In this document: positions 49,750 to 60,755 of the stretch, in pieces
Layout: each line of letters starts with the position of its first letter
Position numbering within the stretch: the stretch's first letter is position 1
NCBI GenBank assembly: GCA_905221605.1
Contig: CAJNDS010002311.1
Coordinates: 217,501 to 281,500 of the forward strand
Source of the DNA: Symbiodinium natans
Lineage: Eukaryota; Sar; Dinophyceae; Suessiales; Symbiodiniaceae
Direction of reading: 5' to 3'
Length of the DNA: 64,000 nucleotides
Made by a program: the position numbers and the translations under genes
The notes under the pieces: model-generated
The model's input: only the letters and a program-made list of their open reading frames with translations
What the model was told of the DNA's origin: nothing
Database searches by the model: none

Positions 49750-49930
49750 TAGTTCTCCAAATTAGGGTCCCTTGTGGGGGTCGCCCTTTCTAACTCTGAG
49801 GTGCCGTGCTATACAGGGACCCAAAACCCCTAAACCCTAAACCCCTAAACCCTAAACCCTAAATCCTAAACCGTAAATCCTAAACCCTAAATCCTAAACC
49901 CTAAAAACCCTCATTTAGAGAACTGCTCTC
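49750..49930. mobile_element. Family E element split by a CCCTAAA array
   Basis: Left TAGTTCTCCAAATTAGGGTC and ATACAGGGACCCAAAA; right CATTTAGAGAACTGC. The C-rich tract of about 12 units, including CCCTAAAT variants (49826-49914), falls where unsplit copies have AAAAGGGACCATAATTTAG. Confidence 0.75.
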
Positions 49931-50084
49931 ATGCTGATGTTCATACAGCAGAGCTGGCAGGGATGGGTCTCCCACATGGTGGGACCAAAAGATCCATTTA
50001 GCCTCCAAAAAGCGGTGCCAGCTTTCACCTTCTGGCTGGCTTAGGCAAGTCTTACCCTACTTCAACCCTACTTTGAAGTAGACC

Positions 50085-50170
50085 CTGGAAAAAAAAAGTA
50101 TATACTTTTTCAGGTATAAGTTGCCATAGTGGGAACCCAGAACGAAAAAAGTATGAAAGTATAGTACTCC
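50085..50170. mobile_element. Small inverted-repeat element (as at 27206)
   Basis: GTATATACTTTTTCAGGTAT and AAAAAAGTATGAAAGTATAG with GGGAACCCAGAAC between. A related partial copy lies at 27206-27270. The poly-G run at 50220-50236 follows. Confidence 0.55.
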
Positions 50171-51020
50171 AGTACCTGGCCTAGGAGGGATGCAGCTTCG
50201 TCCTAGCAGCGATTCTCCGGGGGGGGGGGGGGGGGGCAAAGAGGTCGGGCTTCGGTTCAGGAAGTTCACGGTGGTGCGGCCTGAAGGGTCAGAGATAACC
50301 CGGCCGTCCTGGTATCACGGGAAGCTCAAACCCTGAACCCTAAACCCTCAACCCTAAACCCTAAACCCTAAACCCTAGATAGGGAACCGGTAAAGAAAGG
50401 GAATGTGCCTGTCCAAACTCTGGCGTCGCCCCCGAGTGCTCTCTCACGAGTCTGTGCAAGAGCCATAAAAAGTCCAAAGTCTCGAGTCTTGGGCTCGGCC
50501 TTTGCCATACTAAGCATAGTTAAGGGACCCCTAATGCCAAGGTAGGTTGAGGGTGCAGGGCTTGGGGTGCACGATTCAGGGTTCAGGGTTTAGGGCCTGC
50601 CGACCTGCTTTGGGGATGAAAACACCCTCAAGCCCCCCACCAACCCCCCCATCGAAAACAAACAAGCCCTAAATCTTCAAAAACCTTAAACCCTGAACCC
50701 GAATTCCTAAACCCTAAGCCCTTATTCCTAAGCCCCACACCTAAAACCTAAACCCCCAGCCCCTAAACCCCAAACCCTAAACCCTAAAACCAGCCGGTCC
50801 TGGTGGTCGTAGTGGCCCCCCACGCCGCCTATGACGCTGACCTAGGCAGGATCCAATCGTAAGCAACCCCATGTGTGAGTTGTAGGGTTCCGCTACCCTT
50901 TTATCCATGTAAAATAGCTAAACCCTAAACCCTAAACCCTGAACCCTAAACCTTAAGCCGGGTCTTGAGAGAATTGACCTGGCAGGTCTGGGTGTGTATA
51001 TCTCACGAGACTACGAAGTG

Positions 51021-51148
51021 ACTGCTATTGACTTCAGAACCCCCCCCAAAAAAAAAAACAAAAAGATGATGACCCCTGTATTGCCCTTATAATGAAGTTT
51101 CTTGTTCTTCCTTTCTATTTGTTGGTGGGTTCTGAAGCAAATACAGGG
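51021..51148. mobile_element. MITE-like inverted repeat, family I
   Basis: TATTGACTTCAGAACCCCCC and GGTGGGTTCTGAAGCAAATA are the arms, with TTGCCCTTATAA inside. It is a diverged copy next to a family H element. Confidence 0.65.
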
Positions 51149-51159
51149 AGGCGCCCCCG

Positions 51160-51275
51160 AATTATAAGTAGAGTTACAAGAGCCCTAAATTGGGTTATAA
51201 GGATCCTAACTTAGGTTATAAGTCCCTTAAGTATAGTTATTAAAGTAAGGGGGCCCCTCCTTGTAGTAGTAGACT
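51160..51275. mobile_element. Family H-like repeat block
   Basis: TTATAAGTAGAGTTACAAG, TTAGGTTATAAGTCCC and GGGGGCCCCTCCTTGTAGTA, words shared with family H. The arms are poorly conserved. Confidence 0.4.
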
Positions 51276-51807
51276 TGATGGTTCCGAAGGATGCCAGCCT
51301 CAATACCTTAGGAAGTCTGGAGCTTGCGGGCGTGAGGGTTCCTGGTTTAAGGCCGGATTTGAGCTTACGGTTTAAGGTCTTGGGGTGCTAGGGTCTTGGC
51401 ATTTTGGGGCTTTAGGGCTTTAGGGGATTAGGATTTGAGGGGGTACGAACCAAAGAAGTCGCAATTTGCCGCTTGCCGGTAGAGCGGCAACAGTCAGCGT
51501 GTCCACTGCGTGGATGAGGTAGGTATTCAAACCTCGGAACGAATCAACTCGAGCGCGCAGCCCGAGAGAGTGCATTTGGGTGTTGCTTCTTGCTTCCTAA
51601 ACCCTAAACCCCAAACCCTAAACAAGTACTCTTATGACAGGTGTTCAGGCTGTGGGAGCTAAGTAGGACCCACCGCTAACCTCGAAGGTCCGAAGCCCCG
51701 GCAGGCTTAAGGGGTTTGGGGTTTAGGGTTTAGGGGGGTTTGGGTTAAGTGCGGCCACCCAACCTGCGAACAGTCATGCGCGAGATGTAGGGCTCAGCGT
51801 ATACAAA

Positions 51808-51955
51808 CTGTCGCACAAGTAGGGGCCCCCCTACTATAGCTAACTTTAGCTAAGCCGAAATAGGAAATGAAAAACGCTCGAACCTAAACAATAAGAATTC
51901 TAAGCCTACTTAGGGCCCTCACAGCCCTACTTCCAACAAGCGGGCCCCTAAGTCT
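51808..51955. mobile_element. MITE-like inverted repeat, family H
   Basis: ACAAGTAGGGGCCCCCCTAC and CCTACTTCCAACAAGCGGGC are the ends, with TAACTTTAGCTAAGC and TTAGGGCCCTCACAG inside. Relatives lie at 20211, 35277, 55955 and 56862. Confidence 0.65.
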
Positions 51956-51974
51956 AAGCGTTGGGAAAGGCTGG

Positions 51975-52035
51975 CTGGTTCTTAGTAGGGAATGAGGGAA
52001 TGAGGTACCCTGTATAACCCCTTAAAGGGTATATG

Positions 52036-52066
<31 letters not shown>

Positions 52067-52127
52067 AAAATATATATATATATATATATATCGGGCCCTG
52101 ATTCCCTCATTCCCTACTAAGAACCAG
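51975..52127. mobile_element. MITE-like inverted repeat, family M
   Basis: CTGGTTCTTAGTAGGGAATG and CATTCCCTACTAAGAACCAG are perfect inverted ends, and the arms run on through AGGGAAT. (AAAT)n and (TA)n runs fill the centre. A second copy is at 59255-59370. Confidence 0.92.
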
Positions 52128-52355
52128 GGGAAAGGGTCAAAACCTCGTGGTTGCTTCCGAGCTGCGGGAAATCCAACCGTCGATCTGCCTGGTCTGTGTG
52201 ATGTCTTCGGGCGACTTACGCAACCCTAAACCCTAAACCCTAAACCCGAAGCTGGTCGTTTCAGATACGGGGCTCATTTGCTTTTAGGACATTCTATCAC
52301 CTAAGACAGGGAAGTAGACGGAACAAACAGGGAACAAGTTTACTAGTGGGCATTC

Positions 52356-52457
52356 AACCCTAAGGCTCTTGGGCCCTCAAAACCCCCAGGAATTGAGACC
52401 CCAGAACCCTCCTTAGGAGGTACCAGTCCCTCTGTAGGAGGGTCCATGGAGCCTTAA
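52356..52457. mobile_element. MITE-like inverted repeat, family D
   Basis: Near-identical to 27333-27439 (one visible substitution). It carries AGGAGGTACCAGTCCCTCTG in the middle and GGGCCCTCAAAACCCCC near the left end. Confidence 0.9.
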
Positions 52458-52974
52458 CGAAGAAAAGCTTGGGGCCCTGCGATACGTACGGGTTCAGGAT
52501 GCTTCGATAAGCACAGGGTACGCCCAAAGTGTCTGGATTCACGCCCCAGGGTTTAGGGTTTAGGGTTTAGCCCATGAAATACAAGTTGCGACAGATAACG
52601 TCCGGACGCCTGTACTCTATTCTAGAAGCAATGCCAGGCGATGCTTGACAAAAACGACTAAGCGTAGTCTAGGACTTGCGTTGCTGTGTGCCATCGGGCC
52701 GCTCGGCCTCTTTACAGCCCCAAATCACCCCAAGCCCTATTCTAGAACTCTCAACCCTAAATCCTCTAGAACACTAAGTTCTAACCCTAGGCCTACGCCC
52801 TCCAGAACCCTAAACTCTAAACCCTAAACCCTAAACCCCAAACCCCAAACCCCAAACCCCGAACCCTCTGCCCTGAAAAAACCTACGCTGGGTCCTAGTA
52901 AGACCCTCGACCTCATCATTCCTTCCCACTCCCTTCTTGAGTCGAGGGAGACCCGGGCTCGGAGAGCGTTTGGG

Positions 52975-53160
52975 GCTTAGGGTTTAGGGAGTTTAGGATT
53001 TAGGGAGTTTGGAAATTAGGGTTTAGGGTGTATGGAGTTTAGGTTCGGAGTTTAGGGTTCAGGGTTTAGGGTTTAGGGAGTTTAGGGAGTTTAGGGTTTG
53101 GGGTACAGGGAGTTTAGGGTTTAGGGCTTATGGAGTTTAGGAAGTTTAGGGAGTTTAGGC
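52975..53160. repeat. TTTAGGG field with GAGTTTAGG units
   Basis: G-rich words of 7-9 bp in which GAGTTTAGG recurs about ten times, a mixed variant array. Confidence 0.85.
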
Positions 53161-53276
53161 TTCGGGGTGCAGGGGGTTCAAGGGAGCTTTAAAGGCTTAA
53201 GGGGTTTAGAGAAATGACGGGACTGTGGGGCTTAGGGAGTTTTGTGTTCAGGGACTTAGGACTAGGGCGCGTGGCC

Positions 53277-53415
53277 CTAAACCCTAAACCCTAAACCCTA
53301 AACCCTAAACCCTAAACCCTAAACCCTAAACCCTAAACCCTAAACCCTAAACCCTAAACCCTAAACCCTAAAACCCTAAACCCTAAAACCCTAAACCCTA
53401 AACCCTGAACCCTAC
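53277..53415. repeat. CCCTAAA array
   Basis: About 19 units, pure except for two 8-bp CCCTAAAA units near the right end. It faces the G-rich field at 52975-53275, so the pair is G-then-C, the orientation of a telomere-telomere junction. A GC-rich island follows, ending in a canonical GTGAGT (53473). Confidence 0.95.
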
Positions 53416-54417
53416 GCTTTCGAAAGAAGCCGAGCTGCGCAGCCAACGCCTCCTCAAAGCCCAGGCCTTCGCGTGAGTGCTCCTTCCAGCGAATCCTACA
53501 CGCTCATCCGAGTCTTGGGCAACACTCAGCCCCTCATCTTCAAACTATCCAACAAGCCGTAGCGGCTGAAAACCAGCCCTATGAACCCTATGAACCCCAC
53601 AAGCCCTACAAGCCCCATGAACCCTTTCAGCCCTACAAGCCCGTTCAGCTCTTTCAGGCCTATAAGCCTTAAACCCTAAACCCTAAACCCTAAACCCTAA
53701 ACCCTCAACCCCTACGACGAGAAAGCCTAGAGCTCATGATCTGCCTTGACTCCCACTGCGTCGACACCTCAGGCGAGCTTAGGGTCTGGGGCTCAGGGCT
53801 TACCAGTTTTGGGTTTAGGGTTTAGGGTTTAGGGTTCAGGGTTTAGGTTTTAGGGTAACCCTAAACCCTAGGGTTTAGGGTTTAGGGTTTAGGGTAACCC
53901 TGAAAGCACACATGTCCTGAAACCCTGTAGCCGGAAACTTTCAGGTACTGTGCATTTGTCCATCGGAGCAACTGAACCCCCCTAAGTAGCCAGGCTTAGG
54001 TTTAGGGATTTAGATTTAGGGTTCGGTGCGCCACCTATCACGGCTGACACTGATCACCACGGCCTGTAAATCGTAATGAACTACTAGACAAATCAGTGTT
54101 TTTGGTAGCTGCCATTTAACATTGTACTGGAATATGCAAACAGTATATTTGGATACAGTACATAGAACTTACTTGAACACAATGTCCCTGACGAAGATGG
54201 AGTTTGGGGAAGGTTGCCACGGTATTCGAACAAATGCTGGTGACGGCATTGCACGAGGAATTCAGGCAGGGCACGACCGACGTAAACGCTAAACCGAAAC
54301 CCTGAATATCAAGAGTGCGGCGAAGGTGCGAGGCTGTGTTGGGAATTCAGAGCATGGACTTCTTACTTTCTGGCTTGTGAGGTTTAGTGGTTTGGGGCTG
54401 GGCGGTGCCATAGATCA

Positions 54418-54453
<36 letters not shown>

Positions 54454-54724
54454 ACGCACACGCACACGCACACGCACACGCACACGCACACGCACACGCA
54501 CACGCACACGCACACGCACACGCACACGCACACGCACACGCACACGCACACGCACACCCACACCCACACCCACACCCACACCCACACCCACACCCACACA
54601 CACACACACACACACACAAACAAACAAACACACACACACACACACACCCACACCCACACGCACACCCACACCCACACCCACACCCACACACGCACACGCA
54701 CACGCACACGCACACGCACACCCA

Positions 54725-54775
<51 letters not shown>
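54418..54775. repeat. CA microsatellite with ACACGC and ACACCC blocks
   Basis: About 358 bp of (CA)n, (CACACG)n and (CACACC)n in blocks, with two CAAACAAA interruptions. Long ORFs across it (TRTRTR, CVCVCV) are artefacts. Confidence 0.98.
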
Positions 54776-54777
<2 letters not shown>

Positions 54778-55318
54778 ATGCTGAGGCAGCCGCACGCGTA
54801 TGACACGCTAGCGATGGACATGCCGGACAGAAAGACCTCGAGGGAGATGGAATGGCAGCCGTCGCGGTGCTTTTCCCGAGAAAAGGAGCGAAGCCACAGA
54901 AACCCCAACCCCTAACCTCTGTCCGAATCCCTCCGAATCCCCTCCCTCCCCCCATTACGTATGCAGGAGAAAGGGCATAGGTCATCATGACAAAGCGGAG
55001 AAGGCCATTCTCCTGAAAGCCAGACCTGGGAGTGGGGTTTAGGGTTAGAGTGCAGGGTCTAGCCTTGCGAAAAGAACTTCAATTGAACAAAAACATATCC
55101 TCTGGCCGGCCCACAAACAATCTTTTGAGACTCTAAGCGGGGCCTAAACCCGAAGCCCTAAACCTTCAACCCAAAAGCCCTAAACCCTAGACCCTAAACT
55201 CGCAACCCTAAACCCATGTTGTCAACGCCCTTCACGCTCTGGACCCCCCCCCCCCCCCCCGCGGAGGGGTCCGGCATTCCGGGCTTTGCGTGTTTTCAGG
55301 ATGCGCGTGCTTGGCTCC

Positions 55319-55405
55319 CTAAGGGTCCATGTACCTATATAGTATATACTTGGGCCCTAAAGCTGTTATATACGAACCTCTTCGAATATACTATATAGGG
55401 CACTT
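55319..55405. mobile_element. Family C-related element
   Basis: CTAAGGGTCCATGTACCTAT with ATACTTGGGCCC is the family C left arm. The right part has ATATACTATATAGGGCAC instead of the usual end. Confidence 0.55.
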
Positions 55406-55666
55406 GCTAGCAGCATGTTGAGTAATTCTGGGCCCTGCAAATGCCATTTTTGGCTGCAAGGGCTACACGGGTTGACAGTGTGGGTTGTTTTGCGTTTTTA
55501 TGGTTCTTTTAATGAAGCTTTATAGGGTTATTTATAGGGTTCAGGACTGTTACAGGCTGGTTAGGGCTTGTAGAGCTCAGGGTGTTTTAAGAGCTAAAAG
55601 GGCTTAGGTTGTGGCTCAGGGAGTGAACTGAATGATGCCTCCAAGAAGACCCCCTAAACCCTGAAC

Positions 55667-55762
55667 CCTAATTAAACCCTAAACCCTCAATCCTAAACCC
55701 TAAACCCTAAACCTTAAACCCTAAACCCTAAACCCTAAACCCTAAACCCTCAACCCTAAACT
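55667..55762. repeat. CCCTAAA array
   Basis: About 13 units with occasional CCCTCAA; left cap of the next island. Confidence 0.93.
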
Positions 55763-55849
55763 GCGGCCGAGGTGCAAGAGAATGTCTGTGCCCTCTGCGC
55801 TGGCCATGGCAATAACGGCCATCATGGGAACCTGCTTAAGCTGCCTAGG
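55763..55849 (+). CDS. Exon-like capped island with Cys/His motif, plus strand
   Basis: One plus frame is open and reads AAEVQENVCALCAGHGNNGH then HGNLLKLP. C-x2-C-x2-H with later H-H and the NLLKLP context resembles the core of a PHD or RING type zinc finger, which would continue in the next exon. The boundary TAGG|GGTTTC again offers a GT inside telomere-like repeat. C-rich array left, G-rich array right. Confidence 0.45.
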
Positions 55850-55854
55850 GGTTT

Positions 55855-55945
55855 CGGGTTTAGGGTTTAGGGTTTAGGGTTTAGGGTTTAGGGTTTAGGG
55901 TTTAGGGTTTAGGGTTTAGGGTTTAGGGTTTAGGGTTTAGGGGGC
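55855..55945. repeat. Pure TTTAGGG array
   Basis: About 12 perfect units, right cap of the island. Confidence 0.96.
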
Positions 55946-55954
55946 AGTCAGGGT

Positions 55955-56067
55955 CTACAAGTAATTAGGGGCCCCGTGATTTCCATAACTTTGCTTAAGG
56001 TAATCAGATCCTAACTTATCAGATGTTTAACCCACCTTTAGGGCTAAAAACTTGGGGGCCCTTACTT
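55955..56067. mobile_element. MITE-like inverted repeat, family H
   Basis: ACAAGTAATTAGGGGCCCCG and ACTTGGGGGCCCTTACTTGT are the ends. Confidence 0.7.
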
Positions 56068-56861
56068 GTCAGGACCATGTATGCATCCCGTACAACGTTG
56101 CCATTTTATCCATTCGTGTATGTTTCTTTCTTTATTCTGTTCTATTTCTTTTTGCTTTGGGGGGGGTAGGGCTTGGGGTATAGGCCCTCTTGGGGGTTGT
56201 TGCACCACCAGGATGCAGCACATGTACCCTAAACCCTAAATCCTAAACCCTAAACAACAAGCCCTAAACCCTAAACCCCAAGCCCTAAAAACCCTTGGAT
56301 GGTGCAGGACATGCTTGGGAGTCATAAACTATGCATGATACGGGGAGGGGGGATGGGGGGGGGGGGTGGGGTTCCGAGCATGGGGGGGGGCACCATTTTG
56401 GGGGGATGCCCACAATCGGGTTTAGGGTTTGGGGTTTGCACGGTTTGTGGGGGTAAACTAGGGGTACCCGTAGCTACTTCGGAAGTACCCATACTTGAAC
56501 CCAGAGTCTGAAGACTAAGGCTGAAAAGATTGGGGCTTAGCTTCCCGGGTGAAAGGCTTGGCCTCCAGGTCAATGTTTGCCAAAACCATGAGAACAGCCG
56601 CCTGAAACCCTAAACCCTAAACCCTGAACTTTAAACCTATATAAGCCCTAAACCCTAAACCCTAAACCCGAAACCCTAACCTAAACTCTAAACCCGAAAC
56701 TCGAAACCCCAACTGCCTTGCCAATGACCGTGGCCAGAAGTTCCATCTCCGGCGAGGAGGCGGCACCGTGATACTCCTCATGCTTGGGGATTCGGGTTTA
56801 GAGTTAGGGTTTAAGGTTTGAGGTTTAGGAAGTTGTTCGATATTGTTCTTTTTTGGGGTTC

Positions 56862-57000
56862 ACTACAAGCAGGCCCCCCCCCCCCCCCCTCCCGACCCTT
56901 ACTATACTAACTTTAGTTCGGGGTATTGTCGCTTAAACCAGACTTACAGCCCAACTTAGGGCCCTTGTAACCCTACGTATAGCTAGGGGCCCACCAATTT
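56862..57000. mobile_element. MITE-like inverted repeat, family H, with poly-C run
   Basis: CTACAAGCAGGCCCCCC and TATAGCTAGGGGCCCACC are the ends, with CTAACTTTAG and CTTAGGGCCCTTGTAACCC inside. A run of C has expanded in the left arm. Confidence 0.65.
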
Positions 57001-57584
57001 GAACACTCAAGAATCTCGAGCTTACCCCAAACAAAACCAAGACCAGAAATTCAACCGTAATATAGGGGCCTTAAGAATTAAAATAGGGTTTTGCAGGTGA
57101 CAAGAGGATAAATATGTAGGGACCATAAAGGAATGCTATTAGAACATCTTCCGACCCCTAGATGAGTCACAAGCGCCCTCCGGCTCTTTTGCATTATACG
57201 GTTTAGGGTTTAGGGCTTAGGGCTTAGGGTTTAGGATTTTGGGCTTAGGGTTTACGATTATATGAGTAGACGATAATAACCCCCCAAACCCTTCTCTAAT
57301 TCTTCAGGCCCTCTTCGGTGGGGTGGCGTAGGCGTAGGGTTGAGGGAGGGGGCTTCTAAACAGGCTAAGGGGCTCATCAAAATGCCACGTGGCCTTCTCA
57401 AACCTAGAATGTCCACCTGTGAAATAAATCAACAAGAACAACAAGCAAAGCAAAACAGTGCAAACAACACAAGCAAGCCGACCGACACGTAAATTTGACA
57501 AGCAAACCCCAAAAAAGTCTCAGCTCATGTTCCCAAGCAAGCTCAGTGTTGCAGCACTAAAGCCTGAGCTCTAAGGGTAGTTAC

Positions 57585-57706
57585 ATGGGCCCTTTATGCG
57601 GTCACTTTCCTCCCTTAAAGGATTCTGATGTGTGGGCCCTTCATTGCGCAGGGTTTCTAAGGGGTATATAAGGACCCTCCCATATGAACGGACCATGTAA
57701 CTACCC
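57585..57706. mobile_element. MITE-like inverted repeat, family L relative
   Basis: GGGTAGTTACATGGGCCC and GGACCATGTAACTACCC are clear inverted ends of about 17 bp. Confidence 0.85.
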
Positions 57707-58230
57707 GAAGATAAGTCCGAAATCATGAAGCCTTAGCCCCTAAGCGCAAACCCTAAACTGTTAGCCTAAACTCCAACCACCAAGCGCTCAACCCTCCTAA
57801 AACCGAAAATAGATCCACAAACAAAACCAAACATAAGGATTCTACAAACATGGCCAGAATTGGCCCCTTATAGGGGCCCCAACCCACGAGCCTAACGCCT
57901 TAACGCGAAGCCTAAGCCCCCAAAGCCCAAAACCCTAAACCCTACACTGGCTCCCAAAACCCAACGTCCTGGAGATGTCGAAGCCCAATGCCCGCCAGCG
58001 CGATCCGCCTCCACCCCTGCGAGCTCCCGCCAGCTTGTTCAGGGAGGTACACCCCCCACCCCCCTTCAACCGGGTTAAGGGTTTAGGGTTTAGGGTTTAG
58101 GGTTTAGGGTTTAGGGGTTCTACATGTGCCCTGGTATGCTATAAGTGCCTTTGTCATACTTCATGGAAACTCGAAAGGGGTCCCAGTTGAGGAATGGGGG
58201 TGTAGACTTGCGGGGTAACGCCCCCCTCAA

Positions 58231-58448
58231 GCAAGGGCCACCCACCCCCCCCCCACCCCCCCCCACCCCCCCCCCCCACCCCCCCCCCACCCCCCCCCAC
58301 CCCCCCCCCACCCCCCCCCCACCCCCCCCCCCCCCCCACCCCCCCCCCACCCCCCCCCCCCCCACCCCCCCCCCACCCCCCCCCCACCCCCCCCCACCCC
58401 CCCCCACCCCCCCCCCACCCCCCCCCCACCCCCCCCCCCCCCACCCCC
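58231..58448. repeat. C(8-16)A minisatellite
   Basis: About 218 bp of C runs separated by single A. Proline-rich and glycine-rich ORFs over it are artefacts. Read length or slippage errors are likely here. Confidence 0.98.
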
Positions 58449-58854
58449 CAAGTCAGAAGCAGGGCGGTAAAGGGCCCAATGTTATAAGTCTATTCTTTAT
58501 AGTACCTAGCCCCCTAAACAAAGTTAGCATTATGGTATGGGCGCCCCTACTTCTTGCAGGGCTGATGCATGGGACTATTGCTTGATGTTCCGGCTTGCTA
58601 CTGTTTCGCCCCTTGTATCTTTGGAAGCACCCTAAACCCCAAACCCTAAACCCCTAACCCCAAACCCTAAACCCTAAAGCCTCAACCCTAAACCACTTAA
58701 TTAAGGGAAATCCATAGGTTTATAGACAAGACCCTGAACTAAGCGAAGTCCATAGGCAACAAGAGGGGTGCTTTATGAACGATGCTACAGTCCTAGGGTA
58801 ACCCAGAGACCCCGAAACCCCTTAAGCAAGAGCAGGATGCTTCTACTAGACCCA

Positions 58855-58961
58855 GAGTAATCTAGGAATCAAAAGGGTGCCCTTTCTGGTTTACAGGGGC
58901 CTATCAGGGAACACAAACCTCCTAAAGGAGGGAATAAGTACCTACTCTGAGTCCTAGTATA
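58855..58961. mobile_element. MITE-like inverted repeat, family F
   Basis: ACTAGACCCAGAGTA and TACTCTGAGTCCTAGT are inverted ends, with AAAGGGTGCCCTTTCTGG inside. A relative is at 60413-60526. Confidence 0.8.
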
Positions 58962-59254
58962 TCATTAAAGACATAACTTCAGTGAAGGGAAAAATTCCTT
59001 ATTGGAGGCTTGCCTTCAAGTTTTGAGGGCTTCATAGACACCCATCAGCGGGCCCCTCTGTGCATGGCTTTGTGGCTTTATAGGGGGTTCAGGGTTTAGG
59101 GTTTAGGGTTTAGGGTTTAGGGCATAGATCACACACCATCATCGGCAGACTTTCAGCCCTCTGGCCCGCGCGCCGAGAGCCCCACGGTGCACAAAAGCTC
59201 ACTGCCAGTTGCTCGGTCCACCCTCGTCGGCTCGCCGCAACTGAAGTAACATAC

Positions 59255-59370
59255 TGTTGGTTCGTAGGGAATGAGGGAAGGGGGTACCCATCCCCACTTA
59301 GATATACCCTTTGAGGGATTATGTAGGGTAAAATCCCTGAGTTCCCTCATTCCCTACTAGCTAGCCAACA
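59255..59370. mobile_element. MITE-like inverted repeat, family M
   Basis: TGTTGGTTCGTAGGGAATGA and TCATTCCCTACTAGCTAGCC with CAACA. The interior TATACCCTTTGAGGGATTAT is itself a weak inverted repeat. Confidence 0.85.
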
Positions 59371-59397
59371 GGAAGAAAAAAACAGCTCCGGTTGTTG

Positions 59398-59500
59398 CCC
59401 TAAAGCCTAAACCCTAAACCCTAAACCCTAAAACCCTAAACCCTAAACCCTAAACCCTAAACCCTAAACCCTAAACTGGCCCTAAACCCTAAACGGTTGT
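59398..59500. repeat. CCCTAAA array
   Basis: About 11 units then CTGGCCCTAAACCC. A further C-rich tract lies at 59580-59632 beyond a 70-bp unique island. Confidence 0.93.
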
Positions 59501-60003
59501 TGACCGTCATGATCAGAGGCCCTCTTGCCAGAAACGGCAGGGGGCTCCTCTAGCCGCTCAGCCCACCGTGCTTCTTCGACCCTAAACTCCAAACCCTAAA
59601 CCCCAAACCCTAAACCCTAAAGCCTAAAGCCCGAAGGCTGCTGCAGCATGTGGTGGTTTAATGTCATCAAAATAAAGGTTCCTGGGCAAAAACATTTTTC
59701 CCTTGCGAACCCATCGAAGCCCTGAATAATGTCCGAAGAAGGACCTCTAGATTAACCACCCTACACCCCAACAACCCTAAGACTCAAAAATCCTGAAACC
59801 CTTAAACCCTTAAACCCTGGACCCTAAACCCTATCTACATTGTGCTTCTTGGCCGCGTACCAGACAGGGCTCCACGGGTTTGCAGCATTCAGGGTAGGGT
59901 TTGTGAGGTTTGCGCGACTTTAAGGTTTAGGATTTAAGCTGTAGGTTTTGAGCGTGGCTTTCTGGTTATAGGTTTTGGGGTTCAGGGCTTGGGGTTGTGG
60001 GAT

Positions 60004-60125
60004 TGGGTTTAGGGTTTTAGGGTTTTAGGGTTTTAGGGTTTTAGGGTTTTAGGGTTTTACGGTTTTAGGGTTTTAGGGTTTTAGGGTTTTAGGGTTTTAG
60101 GGTTTTAGGGTTTTAGGGTTTTAGG
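60004..60125. repeat. TTTTAGGG 8-bp array
   Basis: About 15 tandem TTTTAGGG units (one TTTTACGG), then a shift to TTTAGGG and TTGTTTAGGG units. TTTTAGGG is the telomere unit of Chlamydomonas; here it is a local variant. Confidence 0.95.
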
Positions 60126-60412
60126 GTTTAGGGTTTAGGGTTTAGTATTTAGGGTTTAGGGTTTAGGGTTGCTTAGGGTTGTTTAGGGTTGTTTAGGGTT
60201 TAGGGCTTAAGGTATGGGGTTTAGGGTTTAGGGAACATTGGGCTTTGGAGTTTTAGGTAGGTTTCAACATACAGGGGCCTCGCCGTTCAGGGCGTCGTAG
60301 ATGGCATAAGGCCACGACCTCAGCGACCGCTCCCGGCACTGCCTTCAGAGCGCTTCAGAGCTTTCCAGTTTAGGGTTTAGGGTTTAGGGTTTAGGCTTTA
60401 GGGTTTAGGGAA

Positions 60413-60526
60413 TGTTCCTTGAAACGCAGAATGGATTCTTATTGCAGTGCCTTTTTTGGTTTAGAAGGGCACATAAGGGAACCTGAATCCTTAAAGAGGG
60501 AATGGGGGCCTGCTCTGGGTCCTAGG
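60413..60526. mobile_element. Family F element, degenerate left end
   Basis: GTGCCTTTTTTGGTTTAGAA, AAGGGAACCTGAATCC and CCTGCTCTGGGTCCTAGG match family F. Confidence 0.55.
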
Positions 60527-60610
60527 TGCAGCATTGGGACGTATATCCGAAGAAGCAGCTTACAGCCCTTACTTGTACCAACCTACTTACCAGGATGCCC
60601 CAGGAGGTCC

Positions 60611-60755
60611 GGTTTAGGGTTTAGGGTTTAGGGTTTAGGGTTTAGGGTTTAGGGTTTAGGGTTTAGGGTTTAGGGTTTAGGGTTTAGGGTTTAGGGTTTA
60701 GGGTTTAGGGTTTAGGGTTTAGGGTTTAGGGTTTAGGGTGTAGGGTCTAGGGTTT
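60611..60755. repeat. TTTAGGG array, about 20 units
   Basis: Pure for about 18 units, then TGTAGGG and TCTAGGG. Another pure G-rich array of six units lies at 60918-60962. Confidence 0.97.

Noticed and set aside
54326-54988. ORFs rich in THTH, TRTR, CVCV
   Set aside because: Translations of a CA/CACACG microsatellite in several frames.
57304-57501. Minus-strand 65-codon ORF with a hydrophobic stretch (VVCTVLLCLLFLLIYF)
   Set aside because: The start would be a non-ATG codon, and the hydrophobic part comes from a pyrimidine-rich TTTGCTTGTTG tract ending in TTTCACAG, which looks more like an intron 3' end than a membrane segment.
58120-58585. Proline-rich and glycine-rich ORFs
   Set aside because: Translations of the C-run/A minisatellite.
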